Translations under genes and position numbers: made by a program | The notes under the pieces: generated by a model | Told to the model about the DNA's origin: nothing | The model's database searches: none | Seen by the model: only the letters and a program-made list of their open reading frames with translations | Shown here: one piece after another, positions 42,890 to 52,652 of the stretch | Layout: each line of letters begins with the position of its first letter | How positions within the stretch are numbered: the stretch's first letter is position 1 | Source: UBA6136 sp044351045 | GTDB lineage: Bacteria > Pseudomonadota > Gammaproteobacteria > Methylococcales > Methylococcaceae | Reading direction: 5' to 3' | Assembly: GCA_044351045.1 (NCBI GenBank) | Contig: JBILGM010000003.1 | Coordinates: 1 to 64,000, forward strand | DNA: 64,000 nucleotides

Positions 42890-43446
42890 GAGGAAGTCTT
42901 CCGATAGGCGTCTATCCGTTCCATCAACCACTCCCAGGCTTCCTGTTCATTGGGCCCTGCGGTTTTATCAAAACCAATCCGCAGATAGGCGAGTTCGGAT
43001 TCGAGCTTTTCCGACGGGAGCATGTGCAGTCGGCTGACCAGTATGGCGGCTTCCAGAACGGCAAACTGCGCCCGATTGAAGCCTTGAAACGGAGCATGCA
43101 TGACTTCATGGATGACTCGGCAATACAGCTTCGGCCGAACGGGATCATCCTCATGCCGGACCAGCTCCAGTTCCGCGTGGGACAAAGCACCGGCGAGCCG
43201 ATGCCCGACAATCTTGTCTGCGGCCAGCAGCGGCCAGTCACGCCGACCGGTCAGACAGCCGGCGAAGAGGCGAACATCGTCGCAATGGTTCATCACCGCT
43301 GAACCCGTGGCCAGTACGTTATCCAGGGTCGTTGAGGGGCGAAATGGCATGAGCAGCCTTTCGTTGTTCTGGATGTGGATACCCATTGGTGCCAGATGCA
43401 CAGGACCCTCGATCGATTGGCTGGTGAGAATGACCTCGCGAATCAT
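42886..43446 (-). CDS. DUF447 family protein
   Basis: This 186-residue protein matches the DUF447 family, flavin-binding-like split-barrel proteins found almost only in archaea and methylotrophic bacteria with tetrahydromethanopterin. Visible traits are MGIHIQNNERLLMPFRPSTTLDN and a C-terminal helical part. Catalytic function is not established. It overlaps both neighbours by 4 bp (ATGA type), which places it firmly in the operon between the pterin-synthase-like gene and the MfnB-like gene. Confidence 0.78.
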   Translation of the reverse strand: MIREVILTSQSIEGPVHLAPMGIHIQNNERLLMPFRPSTTLDNVLATGSAVMNHCDDVRLFAGCLTGRRDWPLLAADKIVGHRLAGALSHAELELVRHEDDPVRPKLYCRVIHEVMHAPFQGFNRAQFAVLEAAILVSRLHMLPSEKLESELAYLRIGFDKTAGPNEQEAWEWLMERIDAYRKTSS

Positions 43447-44873
43447 GACGTGGTATCGGAAATGGGGGCGTCGGTTTCTTCCCGTCTTTTCTGCAGAGTC
43501 GGGCCGGCCGGTTTGTAAGCATGCGGGTTAATGGAGGGATCATCCGTAACTATCACCTGACAGCCCCAGTCCAGCGGCTGATCCTGCACATAACGCTTCC
43601 CGAGTTGCCAGGCAACCTGGGCCCGCGCGAGCTCAACGCCGAGGTAAAAGGCATGGCCACCATCGTCTTCGACCGCCAGCTTGGGAAAAAGCTGGAAAGG
43701 GTCCTCCGCCGTAAACAGTCCATTGCGATTGAAAATATGCAGACCATCGGGGCTGGTGAGAATGCGATAGCTGGGGTCCTTGATGGCTTCGAAGAGCTCC
43801 TGGATTTCCTCTCGGGACAGGGGGAATGGCGCACGTTCATGCAGCGCCATGAGACCATCGTCGATATGTTTGGGAAGACGGTTCAGCTCACGTGCGGCAA
43901 ACATGATGCGACGCGCCCGATCCGCTTCGCGGATGGCCGTGCGCGCATGCTTGCTCACCTGGGTGGCCAGAATCTGCTTGATATGTAGTTCCGAGCAGAT
44001 GCCCAGGAGGGTGGCATTGATGCCGGCGGTATCGCAGTGAGTGAGTTCAGTCAGGTTGCCCACGCCCATCATCATTTCCGCTTCCGGATGCCTTCGCCGC
44101 ACTTCGTGATAACGCACGATGGAATCGGCAAAGCCGAAGTGAATGGGGTCGAGAATTGGGTCAACAATAAACTCTCGTTCCTTCGCCTGCATCCTCGCGA
44201 TGGCCCGATCCAAAGATTTCAGATCGCCGTGCTTGGCAGGAATAAGGATTGGGGTGGCGGCCACTTCGTCCGCAATCCACAGAGTCTCTTCGCTGAGGCT
44301 CAGCAGGAAATCCGCTCCCGCTCGGCCTCCCTTGATCAGGTCGTCGGTGTCCAGGGAGTCGACGCTGACCAGAAATCCCTCGGCCTTGAGCGCCGCCACG
44401 GCATCTTGTAGATGCGGAAAAGGTGTGGCGGGTAGACAGCCGATATCAATGACATCCGCCCCGTCGCGTCGGTAATCCCGAGCACGACTGAGGATGCCAT
44501 CGATATCAAGCTGAGGGGCCTCAACAATCTCGCCAAAGATATGCAGTTCATAGCGGGAAAGGTCTGGCTTTTTTTGAGCTTTACCGAAAAACTCGGGGAG
44601 ATCATGCAGTTCCTCCGGCCCACGTTCCACAGGAAGCCCGAGGTCAGTGGATAGCGTTTCGAGGTCACCCCGACAACGACCCGGAACAATAATACGATCC
44701 GCCCCGCCGGTATTCTTGAGTCGACGTCGGATCATGTCGGCCGTCATCAGTGCGGCGACGGTAATGCCCAGCTGATGGACCTCCCAGAAAAAATCAGGCT
44801 CCATCTCTGCCAGCGTCCGTCGCAACTGTTTTTCAGCCAGCTTGCCGGTGAGAAACAGGATGTGTTCTGACAT
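43443..44873 (-). CDS. Dihydropteroate synthase-like protein (DUF6513 type)
   Basis: This 476-residue protein has an N-terminal domain of about 130 residues unique to this family (MSEHILFLTGKLAEKQLRRTL), then a pterin-binding TIM barrel (DVIDIGCLPATPF near residue 157, SVDSLDTDDLI near 190, DPILDPIHFGF near 256). The C-terminal domain is about 110 residues. Such proteins occur with tetrahydromethanopterin genes in methylotrophs and probably form the pterin-aryl bond. It is the first gene of the four-gene minus-strand operon. This is not the folate-pathway DHPS (about 280 residues). Confidence 0.82.
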   Translation of the reverse strand: MSEHILFLTGKLAEKQLRRTLAEMEPDFFWEVHQLGITVAALMTADMIRRRLKNTGGADRIIVPGRCRGDLETLSTDLGLPVERGPEELHDLPEFFGKAQKKPDLSRYELHIFGEIVEAPQLDIDGILSRARDYRRDGADVIDIGCLPATPFPHLQDAVAALKAEGFLVSVDSLDTDDLIKGGRAGADFLLSLSEETLWIADEVAATPILIPAKHGDLKSLDRAIARMQAKEREFIVDPILDPIHFGFADSIVRYHEVRRRHPEAEMMMGVGNLTELTHCDTAGINATLLGICSELHIKQILATQVSKHARTAIREADRARRIMFAARELNRLPKHIDDGLMALHERAPFPLSREEIQELFEAIKDPSYRILTSPDGLHIFNRNGLFTAEDPFQLFPKLAVEDDGGHAFYLGVELARAQVAWQLGKRYVQDQPLDWGCQVIVTDDPSINPHAYKPAGPTLQKRREETDAPISDTTS

Positions 44874-44966
44874 GGATGGGGAGGTGGGATCAGGGCGACG
44901 ATGTAATTCAGGGATTATACCAACGTAGGCTTGACCCCCTCGATCGATAGATAGCGCGGAGTGCCG

Positions 44967-45809
44967 TTAGTCTTGACCCTGCAGTAGAATTTCGCTGACG
45001 CCCCGCTCGATGGTCTCCGCGATGTCTTCCATCGGCAGATCATTAGCATCGGCGCCAAAGGGGTTTTCCACTTCCTCAGCCAGTATTTCGAGGCTGCCGA
45101 GAACGTAAAACACGAATGTAGAAAACAACGTTGTCCAGTAACCAAACGCGGGCACGAACAAGAACGGCATCGCCACGATATAGGCGAAGATGAATTTCTT
45201 GATAAAAAGATTGTAGGAATAGGGGATCGGGGTTTTCTTGATTCTTTCACAGCCACCGCAGATATCCGCTAGGGCGGTCAGGTCGTTGTTGAGGTTGCGG
45301 GAATGCTCCCATGTCAGGTCACCTGTGCGACGCAACTGCTCGATATGGTTGAAGAGAATTACTGAGATGGCATTCGGCCCATGCGTGATCGGTCCATGCG
45401 CGGACCAAGGATTGCCACGAAGGTGATCGATCAGAGTCCAGGCGAAAGCGCTAATAGTTCCGGATAGAGCAGGCCGGGATGGATGAGTTTTCGGGAGGTA
45501 GGCGTTCAACTTCAATGCCAGATTTCGTGAGGTATTGACCAGTTGCCCCCAGAAGCGTCGGCCTTCCCACCAGCGCTCATAGGCGGTGTTAGTGCGAAAG
45601 ACCAAGAGTAGGGAAATGACGAACCCGAGCAGCGAGTGGACGATGCTGGTGGTCTGAAAATAGCCAGGAAAAACGTTTACATTCAGGTAAGCCACTGCTG
45701 CCGTAAACAGAGCGATGGTCAGCATATTGGGCAGCAGACGCCGGAAGGTGTCGCTCTTATGGAATTTGAAGATTAGGCCCCACCAGGATTTGGGGTTGTA
45801 GGTAATCAT
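44967..45809 (-). CDS. Bestrophin-like anion channel family protein (UPF0187)
   Basis: This 280-residue membrane protein starts with YNPKSWWGLIFKFHKSDTFRRL and has paired hydrophobic segments (TIALFTAAVAYLNV; LLGFVISLLLVFRTNTAYERWWEGR). Near the end is ENPFGADANDLPMEDI, the bestrophin-family acidic cluster. Members form pentameric anion or cation channels. It lies alone between the C1 operon and gyrB, on the same strand, with 90-odd bp on each side. Confidence 0.88.
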   Translation of the reverse strand: MITYNPKSWWGLIFKFHKSDTFRRLLPNMLTIALFTAAVAYLNVNVFPGYFQTTSIVHSLLGFVISLLLVFRTNTAYERWWEGRRFWGQLVNTSRNLALKLNAYLPKTHPSRPALSGTISAFAWTLIDHLRGNPWSAHGPITHGPNAISVILFNHIEQLRRTGDLTWEHSRNLNNDLTALADICGGCERIKKTPIPYSYNLFIKKFIFAYIVAMPFLFVPAFGYWTTLFSTFVFYVLGSLEILAEEVENPFGADANDLPMEDIAETIERGVSEILLQGQD

Positions 45810-45902
45810 CCGTGGTGAAAATCTGGAGCGAGGCTGTGAACGGGTACCCTACGTCGATCCCAGTCTTGGTAAGGATGTGATTATTTCCGCCAGCTATATG
45901 TG

Positions 45903-48326
45903 CTACACGTCGAGATTGGACACTTCCAGCGCGTTGCGCTCAATGAATTCACGGCGTGGCTCGACCTGATCGCCCATCAGCGTAGTGAAAATCTCGTCGG
46001 CCGCGATGGCATCTTCAATCCTGACCTGAAGCAGTCGACGGGTATTGGAGTCCAGTGTTGTCTCAAACAGCTGGTCCGGATTCATCTCGCCGAGACCTTT
46101 ATATCGTTGAATGTGTTGTCCGCGTCGCGCCTCGGACATCATCCAGGAAAAAGCGGCCCTGAAGTCCTTGACCCATTCCCGCCGTTCGTCTGCCGCGACA
46201 TAGCTCTCTGGACCGAACAACCCTTCGGTCATCTGGGCAAAACCGGACAGGCGGCGATAGTCATTTGACTGAAAAAACCCTGCGCCCAGTTCAAAGTGCT
46301 TGTAGACGCCATGTAGCCGCTTTTTGACGCGTAAGCGAAAGGATTCCGGTTGATCGCCGAATTCGGGCTCCAGGATAAAGCTGGCTCCTGCTTCCTTGCC
46401 GTTCAGACAGTCGAGCAATTTGGCCAACCAGGTTTCCGTGGTTGCACGCTCGGCGAGTTTCGCTGGATCAATGGCGGGAAGTTCGGCCAGAGCATTCAGT
46501 AATGCCTCGTCATAGCGGTGGACGAGCCGGTCGATCAGTGACCTGACCGCCAGATAATCGCGAGCCAGCTTTTCGAGTCCCGGCCCTTGAATGGGAGGTG
46601 TTGCCTCATTGGCATGCAGGCGGGTTTTCTCCAGTGCCAGCTGCAAGAGATAGTTGTTCAGTTCGTTATCGTCCTTGACGTATTGCTCCTGCTTGCCTTT
46701 TTTGACCTTATACAAAGGTGGTTGGGCGATATAGATGTACCCGCGTTCGATCAGCTCCGGCATCTGTCGGTAGAAGAATGTCAGGAGGAGTGTGCGGATA
46801 TGCGAGCCGTCGATGTCGGCATCGGTCATGATGATGATGCGGTGATAGCGAAGCTTATCGGGATCATATTCCTCGCGCCCGATGCCACAGCCCATGGCGG
46901 TGATCAGGGTGCCCACTTCCTCCGAAGAAATCATGCGGTCAAAGCGCGCGCGTTCCACATTCAGGATTTTACCCTTCAGCGGCAAGATGGCCTGGGTACG
47001 ACGATCACGGCCCTGCTTGGCGGAACCGCCCGCGGAGTCACCTTCAACGATGAACAGTTCGGACAGCGCCGGGTCCTTTTCCTGACAGTCCGCGAGCTTG
47101 CCCGGCAAGCCCGCGATATCCAGTGCTGTCTTGCGCCGCGTCATTTCCCGCGCTTTGCGTGCAGCCTCCCGAGCGCGCGCAGCATCGATCATCTTATTGG
47201 CGATCAGCTTGCCGATGCTGGGATTTTCCAGCATGAATTCCTGAAACTTCTCGCCCATAGCTGATTCGACCACCGGCTTGACCTCGGAAGAGACCAGCTT
47301 ATCCTTGGTCTGGGAGGAAAATTTGGGATCGGGAACCTTCACTGACAGGATGGCAGTCAGGCCTTCGCGGGCGTCGTCGCCGGAAGTGTCAACCTTGTGT
47401 TTCTTGAGTAGCGCCTGTTCGTCGATGTACTGGTTCAGTGTGCGGGTGAGTGCCCCGCGGAAACCCGCCAGGTGGGTGCCGCCGTCGCGTTGCGGAATGT
47501 TATTGGTAAAGCAGTAAATATTTTCCTGATAGGAGTCATTCCATTGCAGGGCCGCCTCAACCGTGATGCCATCCTTTTCGGTCGAGAAATAGAAGACCTT
47601 GTCGAACAGCGGCGTCTTGTTCTTGTTTAGATGCTCCACGAAAGCGCGGATCCCCCCTTCAAACTCGAAGGTGTCGGATTTCTCGCTCCGCTCGTCCGCC
47701 AGGACGATACGAACGCCTGAGTTGAGAAAAGACAATTCACGCAGACGTTTCGAGAGTATTTCGTAGTGAAATTCGATGTTGGTAAACGTGTCCGCGCTAG
47801 GTTTGAAGTGGACAATGGTTCCTGTGGTGTTGGTATCGCCTATTGGCGCGAGCGGTGCCTGGGGCACGCCATGAACGTAAAACTGCTGGTATTTTCTGCC
47901 GTTGCGATGAATCTCCAGAGTCAAGGACTCGGAGAGGGCATTTACAACCGATACGCCGACCCCATGGAGGCCACCCGAGACCTTGTAGGAGTTGTCATCG
48001 AACTTGCCGCCCGCATGCAGGACTGTCATGATCACTTCTGCCGCCGAGCGGCCTTCTTCCTGATGGATATCCACGGGAATGCCACGACCATCATCACTGA
48101 CAGTGATGGACTCATCCGCGTGAATCGTCACGCAGACATTCTTGCAGTAGCCTGCCAGCGCCTCATCAATGGCGTTGTCGACGACCTCGAACACCATGTG
48201 ATGCAGGCCGGTACCATCATCGGTATCGCCGATGTACATGCCGGGTCGCTTGCGAACCGCATCCAGCCCCTTGAGGACCTTGATGGAATTGCTATCGTAA
48301 TCGGAAGGGTTTGCGTTATTGGTCAT
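45903..48326 (-). CDS. gyrB: DNA gyrase subunit B
   Basis: GyrB is the ATPase and part of the cleavage core of DNA gyrase. 807 residues. The GHKL ATP site is seen in VDNAIDEALAGYC and DDGRGIPVDIHQEEGRSAAEVIMTVLHAGGKF; the TOPRIM domain has FIVEGDSAGGSAKQGRDR and DADIDGSHIRTLLLTFF. The C-terminal zinc-free tail is of gammaproteobacterial length, including the insert typical for this class (about 170 residues between TOPRIM parts). It overlaps recF by 4 bp. Confidence 0.98.
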   Translation of the reverse strand: MTNNANPSDYDSNSIKVLKGLDAVRKRPGMYIGDTDDGTGLHHMVFEVVDNAIDEALAGYCKNVCVTIHADESITVSDDGRGIPVDIHQEEGRSAAEVIMTVLHAGGKFDDNSYKVSGGLHGVGVSVVNALSESLTLEIHRNGRKYQQFYVHGVPQAPLAPIGDTNTTGTIVHFKPSADTFTNIEFHYEILSKRLRELSFLNSGVRIVLADERSEKSDTFEFEGGIRAFVEHLNKNKTPLFDKVFYFSTEKDGITVEAALQWNDSYQENIYCFTNNIPQRDGGTHLAGFRGALTRTLNQYIDEQALLKKHKVDTSGDDAREGLTAILSVKVPDPKFSSQTKDKLVSSEVKPVVESAMGEKFQEFMLENPSIGKLIANKMIDAARAREAARKAREMTRRKTALDIAGLPGKLADCQEKDPALSELFIVEGDSAGGSAKQGRDRRTQAILPLKGKILNVERARFDRMISSEEVGTLITAMGCGIGREEYDPDKLRYHRIIIMTDADIDGSHIRTLLLTFFYRQMPELIERGYIYIAQPPLYKVKKGKQEQYVKDDNELNNYLLQLALEKTRLHANEATPPIQGPGLEKLARDYLAVRSLIDRLVHRYDEALLNALAELPAIDPAKLAERATTETWLAKLLDCLNGKEAGASFILEPEFGDQPESFRLRVKKRLHGVYKHFELGAGFFQSNDYRRLSGFAQMTEGLFGPESYVAADERREWVKDFRAAFSWMMSEARRGQHIQRYKGLGEMNPDQLFETTLDSNTRRLLQVRIEDAIAADEIFTTLMGDQVEPRREFIERNALEVSNLDV

Positions 48327-49408
48327 GGATTTTGTGCCTGGGTTATCCGGCCTTCTGCGATCTGGAACACAGCTGTATCGTCGGATACGCCCTCTTCAAT
48401 GATTTCACGCCCGGTGGCGGTGATGAAAAACTGGGTCAAGCGACCCTGCAATAGCTCCAGCAGAATTCGTTTATTGGGTTCGTCGAGTTCAGAGGCCACA
48501 TCGTCTATCAGGACACACCCGGCAGCTCCCACCTGTTCTTCCATCAGCCTGGATTGGGCCAATAGCAACGCGTAGACCAGAAGCTTCATCTGGCCCCGAG
48601 AGACATAAGCCTTGACCGGGCGCTGGTTGAGCAGAATTGAAAAGTCCCCTTTGTGGGGGCCGGACTGGGTGTAGCCATAACGAAGATCCGCCGCGATATC
48701 GCTTTCCAGGACGAAATCCAGCGATCGGGCAACATCCCAACCTGCATGGATGCGCAATTCAAAGCGCGGATCGGAAAAGAACCGTCCCCCTATCTCGTGA
48801 AAAAAAGGCGCGAGGCGCTCAAGATAAATCGATCGCGCCTCATGGATCATTATACCGTAACGGGTAAGCTCCTGATTCCACGGTGCCAATTCCCTTGCCT
48901 TGCCGTTCCTAAGCAAGGCGTTCCGGTGGTTCAGTGCCTTGGTATACCGGCGCCAGTAATCTAGGTAGCGAGAGTTATGGTGGAAGACGCCGAAATCCAG
49001 AAAATGGCGACGCAACTTGGGTGCGCCTTCCAGCAGGGCGATGCCTGCGGGTTGGATGACCAGTAGGGGAAAAGCCTGTAAAAGTTGGGCACTGGACTGA
49101 GCGATGCGCCCGCCCAGATGAATCTCGCGTTTGCCGCGCGCCACCCGGACGCCTATGGGCAGGGTACCGCTCTGATTTTGCGGGGCTATTTTGCCAACCA
49201 CCGTCAATTCGGGTCGATCAAACTGAATTAGTTGATTGATCTGAGAAGTTCGAAAGGAGCGAGCGCGGCCCAACAGATATATGGCTTCGAGGAGGGATGT
49301 CTTGCCACTGGCATTTTCACCGACAAGGTAGTTGAGACCGGGCCCTGGCTCCAGGTTAACGGGATGTAAATTACGGAGCCCGTTGGCGTCCAGCTTGACC
49401 AGGGTCAC
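48323..49408 (-). CDS. recF: DNA replication/repair protein RecF
   Basis: This 361-residue SMC-like ATPase helps load RecA at gaps. Walker A is GENASGKTSLLEAIYLLGRARSF near residues 31-53, and the ABC-type signature is in YVSRGQMKLLVYALLLAQ near 264-281. Walker B and D-loop appear in CVLIDDVASELDEPNKRILLELL. It follows dnaN by 35 bp and is coupled to gyrB by a 4-bp overlap. Confidence 0.96.
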   Translation of the reverse strand: MTLVKLDANGLRNLHPVNLEPGPGLNYLVGENASGKTSLLEAIYLLGRARSFRTSQINQLIQFDRPELTVVGKIAPQNQSGTLPIGVRVARGKREIHLGGRIAQSSAQLLQAFPLLVIQPAGIALLEGAPKLRRHFLDFGVFHHNSRYLDYWRRYTKALNHRNALLRNGKARELAPWNQELTRYGIMIHEARSIYLERLAPFFHEIGGRFFSDPRFELRIHAGWDVARSLDFVLESDIAADLRYGYTQSGPHKGDFSILLNQRPVKAYVSRGQMKLLVYALLLAQSRLMEEQVGAAGCVLIDDVASELDEPNKRILLELLQGRLTQFFITATGREIIEEGVSDDTAVFQIAEGRITQAQNP

Positions 49409-49443
49409 ACAGCAGTCCTGATGCTGATAAAGGCCACCAACGC

Positions 49444-50547
49444 TCAGAGGCGCATCGGCATGACAACGTACTTGAATCGTGGGTCTGTCGTATCCTCGAC
49501 CAGGCAGCTATTGGCCACATCAGTGAAGGAAAGCCGGACCCGCTCGGAATCGACGTGATTGATTGCGTCCAGCAGATAACTGGCATTAAAACCGACCGAG
49601 ACGCTCCCGCCTTGGGCATCGACCATCAGGCGTTCCTCTGCCTCCTCATGCTCGGAATTCTGAGCATTGAGAATCATGAGGCCAGCCTCATCCAATTCGA
49701 GGCTGACGCTTTTCTGTTTTTCACTGGTCAGCAAGGAAGCCCGACTCAGGGCTGCCTTGAGTTCCTCCTTGTCGGCCTGATAAAGACGCGAGAGCTCTTT
49801 AGGCATTACGCGCTGGTAGTCCGGGTAACGACCTTCTATCAGTTTTGCCGAGTAAGTCACCTGGCCCAAATTGACGCGGATGGTGTTGGGCGAAATCTGG
49901 ATCGTGAGGGAATCATCCGCATCGCCCAGCAGTCGGGAAAGCTCCTGTATCCCCTTGCGCGGCACGATAATCTGACGATTCGCCGTGAAGGCCGACGGCA
50001 AAGCTTCTTGAAACACCGCCAATCTGTGGCCATCCGAGGCCACGGTGCGCAATGTGTGACCTTCAAGATCAATCAGCAAACCATTCAGGTATGAGCGAAC
50101 ATCCTGCTGGGCCATGGCAAAAATGGTTTTGTCCAGAGCTGCTCGCAGACTCTCACTGGGAAGGCTCACCTCCAGATCGGTAGACCCGGAATCAAAAGCC
50201 GGGTAGTTCTCGACAGGGAGGGTCGTCAGGTTGAAACGGCTTCGGCCGGAGCGGATCGACAGTCGATCATCGATGTGCACCAAGGTGACTTCGCTTCTTT
50301 CCGGCAGCAAGCGAAAAATGTCCAGCAGCTTGCGGGCGGGAACGGTGATTGCGCCCTCTTCAGCAGAGTCAACAAGGACTCTTGCAAGAAGTTGCACCTC
50401 AAGATCGGTCCCCGTCATCTCCAGCTGACCACCGCTCAGTTGCAGCAGTACGTTGGACAGGATGGGCAGGGTCTGTCGTTTTTCAATGACACCAATGACT
50501 TGAGACAGTGGGGTCAGCAAGGTCTCGCGCGCAATGGAAAGTTTCAT
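49444..50547 (-). CDS. dnaN: DNA polymerase III beta subunit (sliding clamp)
   Basis: This 367-residue ring clamp, with three similar domains, tethers DNA polymerase to DNA. The conserved C-terminus YVVMPMRL and the middle GRYPDYQRVMPKE are present. It lies 53 bp after dnaA in the usual order dnaA-dnaN-recF-gyrB. The dnaA-dnaN gap shows no DnaA-box pair by eye. Confidence 0.97.
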   Translation of the reverse strand: MKLSIARETLLTPLSQVIGVIEKRQTLPILSNVLLQLSGGQLEMTGTDLEVQLLARVLVDSAEEGAITVPARKLLDIFRLLPERSEVTLVHIDDRLSIRSGRSRFNLTTLPVENYPAFDSGSTDLEVSLPSESLRAALDKTIFAMAQQDVRSYLNGLLIDLEGHTLRTVASDGHRLAVFQEALPSAFTANRQIIVPRKGIQELSRLLGDADDSLTIQISPNTIRVNLGQVTYSAKLIEGRYPDYQRVMPKELSRLYQADKEELKAALSRASLLTSEKQKSVSLELDEAGLMILNAQNSEHEEAEERLMVDAQGGSVSVGFNASYLLDAINHVDSERVRLSFTDVANSCLVEDTTDPRFKYVVMPMRL

Positions 50548-50600
50548 GAAATCGTACCTGAAGGATTTTGATAAATGGGCTGAGATGTCTGCTGTGGATG

Positions 50601-51938
50601 TCAGGCGGACAAGGTGCGCTTGAGGTTGCTGTAGTCCTCGGCAAATTTGCTGTCGCTTTCCTTAAGTTCATTAACCTTGCGGCAAGCATGCAGTACCGTC
50701 GTGTGATCGCGTCCGCCAAAGAGTTGGCCTATTTCCGGCAGGCTATGATTGGTCAAATCTTTGGTGAGCGCCATGGCGGCTTGCCGGGGTCGCGTCACCG
50801 AGCGGGTCCGCTTGGCGGACAGCAGGTCAGCCACCCGAATTTTGAAGTATTCCGCTACGGTCTTCTGGATATTTTCCACGTTGACCAGTCGATCCTGGAG
50901 CGCGATCAAATCCCGGAGCGCATCACGCGCAAACTCCAGAGTAATGGGTTTGCCGGTGAAATGGGAATTGGCAATAACCCGGCGCAGTGCACCCTCCAGT
51001 TCACGGATATTCGAACGGATGCGCTTGCCGATGAAAAAGGCGACTTCATCCGGTAGATCGACGCCCGCGTGCATGGCCTTGCTCATCAAAATGGCCACCC
51101 GTGTCTCCAGATCGGGGGGCTCGACCGCGACCGGAAGCCCCCAGCCGAAGCGTGACTTGAGTCGCTCCTCCAGTCCCTTTATTTCCTTGGGGTATCTGTC
51201 GCAGGTGAGGACGACCTGATGCTTGTTTTCCAGCAGGGTATTGAAGGTGTGGAAGAACTCCTCCTGGGAGCGCTCCTTCCCCGCAAAAAACTGGATGTCA
51301 TCGATCAGCAGCGCATCCACCGTCCGGTAAAAGTCCTTGAAAGCGTTGATGGCGTTGTGCTGGAGCGCCTTCACCATATCCGAAACAAACCGCTCGGAAT
51401 GGAGATAAATGATGTTGGCGGCTGGATTCGTCCTGAGAATTTCGTTCCCGATCGCGTGCATGAGATGGGTTTTTCCGAGACCCACGCCTCCGTATATAAA
51501 GAGCGGGTTGTAAGCGCGCCCGACATTCTGTGCGACCTGGTGTGAAGCCGCCTTGGCCAGTTGGTTGGATTTTCCTTCGACGAAATTATCGAAAGTGAAA
51601 GCCGGATTTAGGTTGTTGGGAAGACTCTTGCGGCGCGGGGTCGGTTTTTGTTGCGTGCTGGGGTTGTCAGTGCTGTGGGCGGGCGCGCCGGATTCTTGGG
51701 GGCGGGTACCAATTTCAAGTAACACGCTGGGTGGAGGCGTGTTCTGGGCGGCAAGGACCTCCTCGATACGGCTGAAAAAATGCTGCCTGACCCAGTCGAG
51801 AACAAATTTGTTGGGCGCTAGCAACCTAAGTTGACCGGCATTTTCAACGGGTTGAAGAGGGCGAATCCAGGTATTGAATTGCTGTGGCGGCAACTCCCCC
51901 TCGAGACGACTCATGCACTGTGTCCAGACCAGGCTCAT
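50601..51938 (-). CDS. dnaA: Chromosomal replication initiator DnaA
   Basis: This 445-residue AAA+ initiator begins with domain I (CMSRLEGELPPQQFNTWIRPLQ), then a Pro/Ser-rich domain II. Domain III has Walker A GGVGLGKTHL near residues 147-156 and Walker B LLIDDIQFFAG. Domain IV has the DNA-binding signature FGGRDHTTVLHACRKV near residues 410-425. The ATG at 51938 is used because it directly begins domain I; a longer reading would add 39 unlikely residues. It is the first gene of dnaA-dnaN-recF-gyrB and is divergent from rpmH. Confidence 0.97.
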   Translation of the reverse strand: MSLVWTQCMSRLEGELPPQQFNTWIRPLQPVENAGQLRLLAPNKFVLDWVRQHFFSRIEEVLAAQNTPPPSVLLEIGTRPQESGAPAHSTDNPSTQQKPTPRRKSLPNNLNPAFTFDNFVEGKSNQLAKAASHQVAQNVGRAYNPLFIYGGVGLGKTHLMHAIGNEILRTNPAANIIYLHSERFVSDMVKALQHNAINAFKDFYRTVDALLIDDIQFFAGKERSQEEFFHTFNTLLENKHQVVLTCDRYPKEIKGLEERLKSRFGWGLPVAVEPPDLETRVAILMSKAMHAGVDLPDEVAFFIGKRIRSNIRELEGALRRVIANSHFTGKPITLEFARDALRDLIALQDRLVNVENIQKTVAEYFKIRVADLLSAKRTRSVTRPRQAAMALTKDLTNHSLPEIGQLFGGRDHTTVLHACRKVNELKESDSKFAEDYSNLKRTLSA

Positions 51939-52048
51939 GGTTGAGGGCGCCAAGAGAACGGCCGATAATTTGGAAAATGAAACATGGGCAGCAGAGCGAT
52001 CACGCAGTTGGCCGGGTAATATAACCCATCGTCCCGGTGCCCGCAGGA

Positions 52049-52077
52049 TTGACACGGGTTCGCCGGGTGCTTTAGCA
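52049..52077 (+). promoter_or_regulatory. Candidate rpmH promoter
   Basis: A consensus -35 box TTGACA lies at 52049-52054. The best -10 at 17-bp spacing is poor (TTAGCA), so the assignment rests mainly on the -35 box. It stands 41 bp before rpmH, in the 179-bp dnaA-rpmH gap. Confidence 0.35.
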
Positions 52078-52117
52078 TTCCGCCTCTTTTATAGCATCGG
52101 GTCGCAAGGCAGTCATC

Positions 52118-52252
52118 ATGAAAAGAACTTATCAGCCCAGCAAAATCAAGCGTGTACGTACCCATGGATTCCGGGCCCGGATGAAGACCCGCGGCGGCCG
52201 TTCGGTCATCAACGCCCGACGTGCCAAGGGACGCAAGCGGCTGACCGTCTAA
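52118..52252 (+). CDS. rpmH: Ribosomal protein L34
   Basis: This 44-residue L34 reads MKRTYQPSKIKRVRTHGF at the start and GRKRLTV at the end, with the Arg/Lys-rich middle of the family. It heads the rpmH-rnpA-yidD-yidC run and is divergent from dnaA. Confidence 0.97.
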   Translation: MKRTYQPSKIKRVRTHGFRARMKTRGGRSVINARRAKGRKRLTV

Positions 52253-52256
52253 AGGC

Positions 52257-52652
52257 TTGCCACGCTCGGAATACAGATTTCCGCGAACCTGTCGGCTAAC
52301 CACGGCGAGCGCTTTCCAGCAGGTATTCGCAAACGCGTTCAAATCTTCGGATGGATATCTCACCGTTCTCGCCAGAGCCAATGGTTCTGACAGACCTAAA
52401 CTTGGCCTTGCGATTTCGAAGCGAAACATCCGGCTGGCCAGCGATCGAAACCGTGTCAAGCGACTTGCGCGTGAAACCTTCAGGCTTTATCAGCATAAAC
52501 TTGCCGGTGTCGATTTCGTCGTTATGGCCCGCACCGCCGCATGTCAGGTAGACCATGAAACCCTTTCCCGCTCATTGCGTAAACACTGGGCTCATCTGGT
52601 GAAGCAATGCAAGCCATCTTGGTCGCCCTCGTCCAGTTCTACCGATACCTGA
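52257..52652 (+). CDS. rnpA: Ribonuclease P protein component
   Basis: This 131-residue basic protein subunit of RNase P aids pre-tRNA 5' processing. The RNR motif is in SDRNRVKRLARETFR near residues 62-76, and the early FPRTCRLTTASAFQQVF fits the family. The start is a TTG at 52257, 4 bp after rpmH; no better in-frame ATG precedes the conserved part. Its last 46 bp overlap yidD. Confidence 0.94.
   Translation: MPRSEYRFPRTCRLTTASAFQQVFANAFKSSDGYLTVLARANGSDRPKLGLAISKRNIRLASDRNRVKRLARETFRLYQHKLAGVDFVVMARTAACQVDHETLSRSLRKHWAHLVKQCKPSWSPSSSSTDT

Noticed and set aside
51939..52117. oriC in the dnaA-rpmH gap
   Set aside because: No DnaA-box-like 9-mers or AT-rich unwinding stretch found by eye; only mentioned as an open question.
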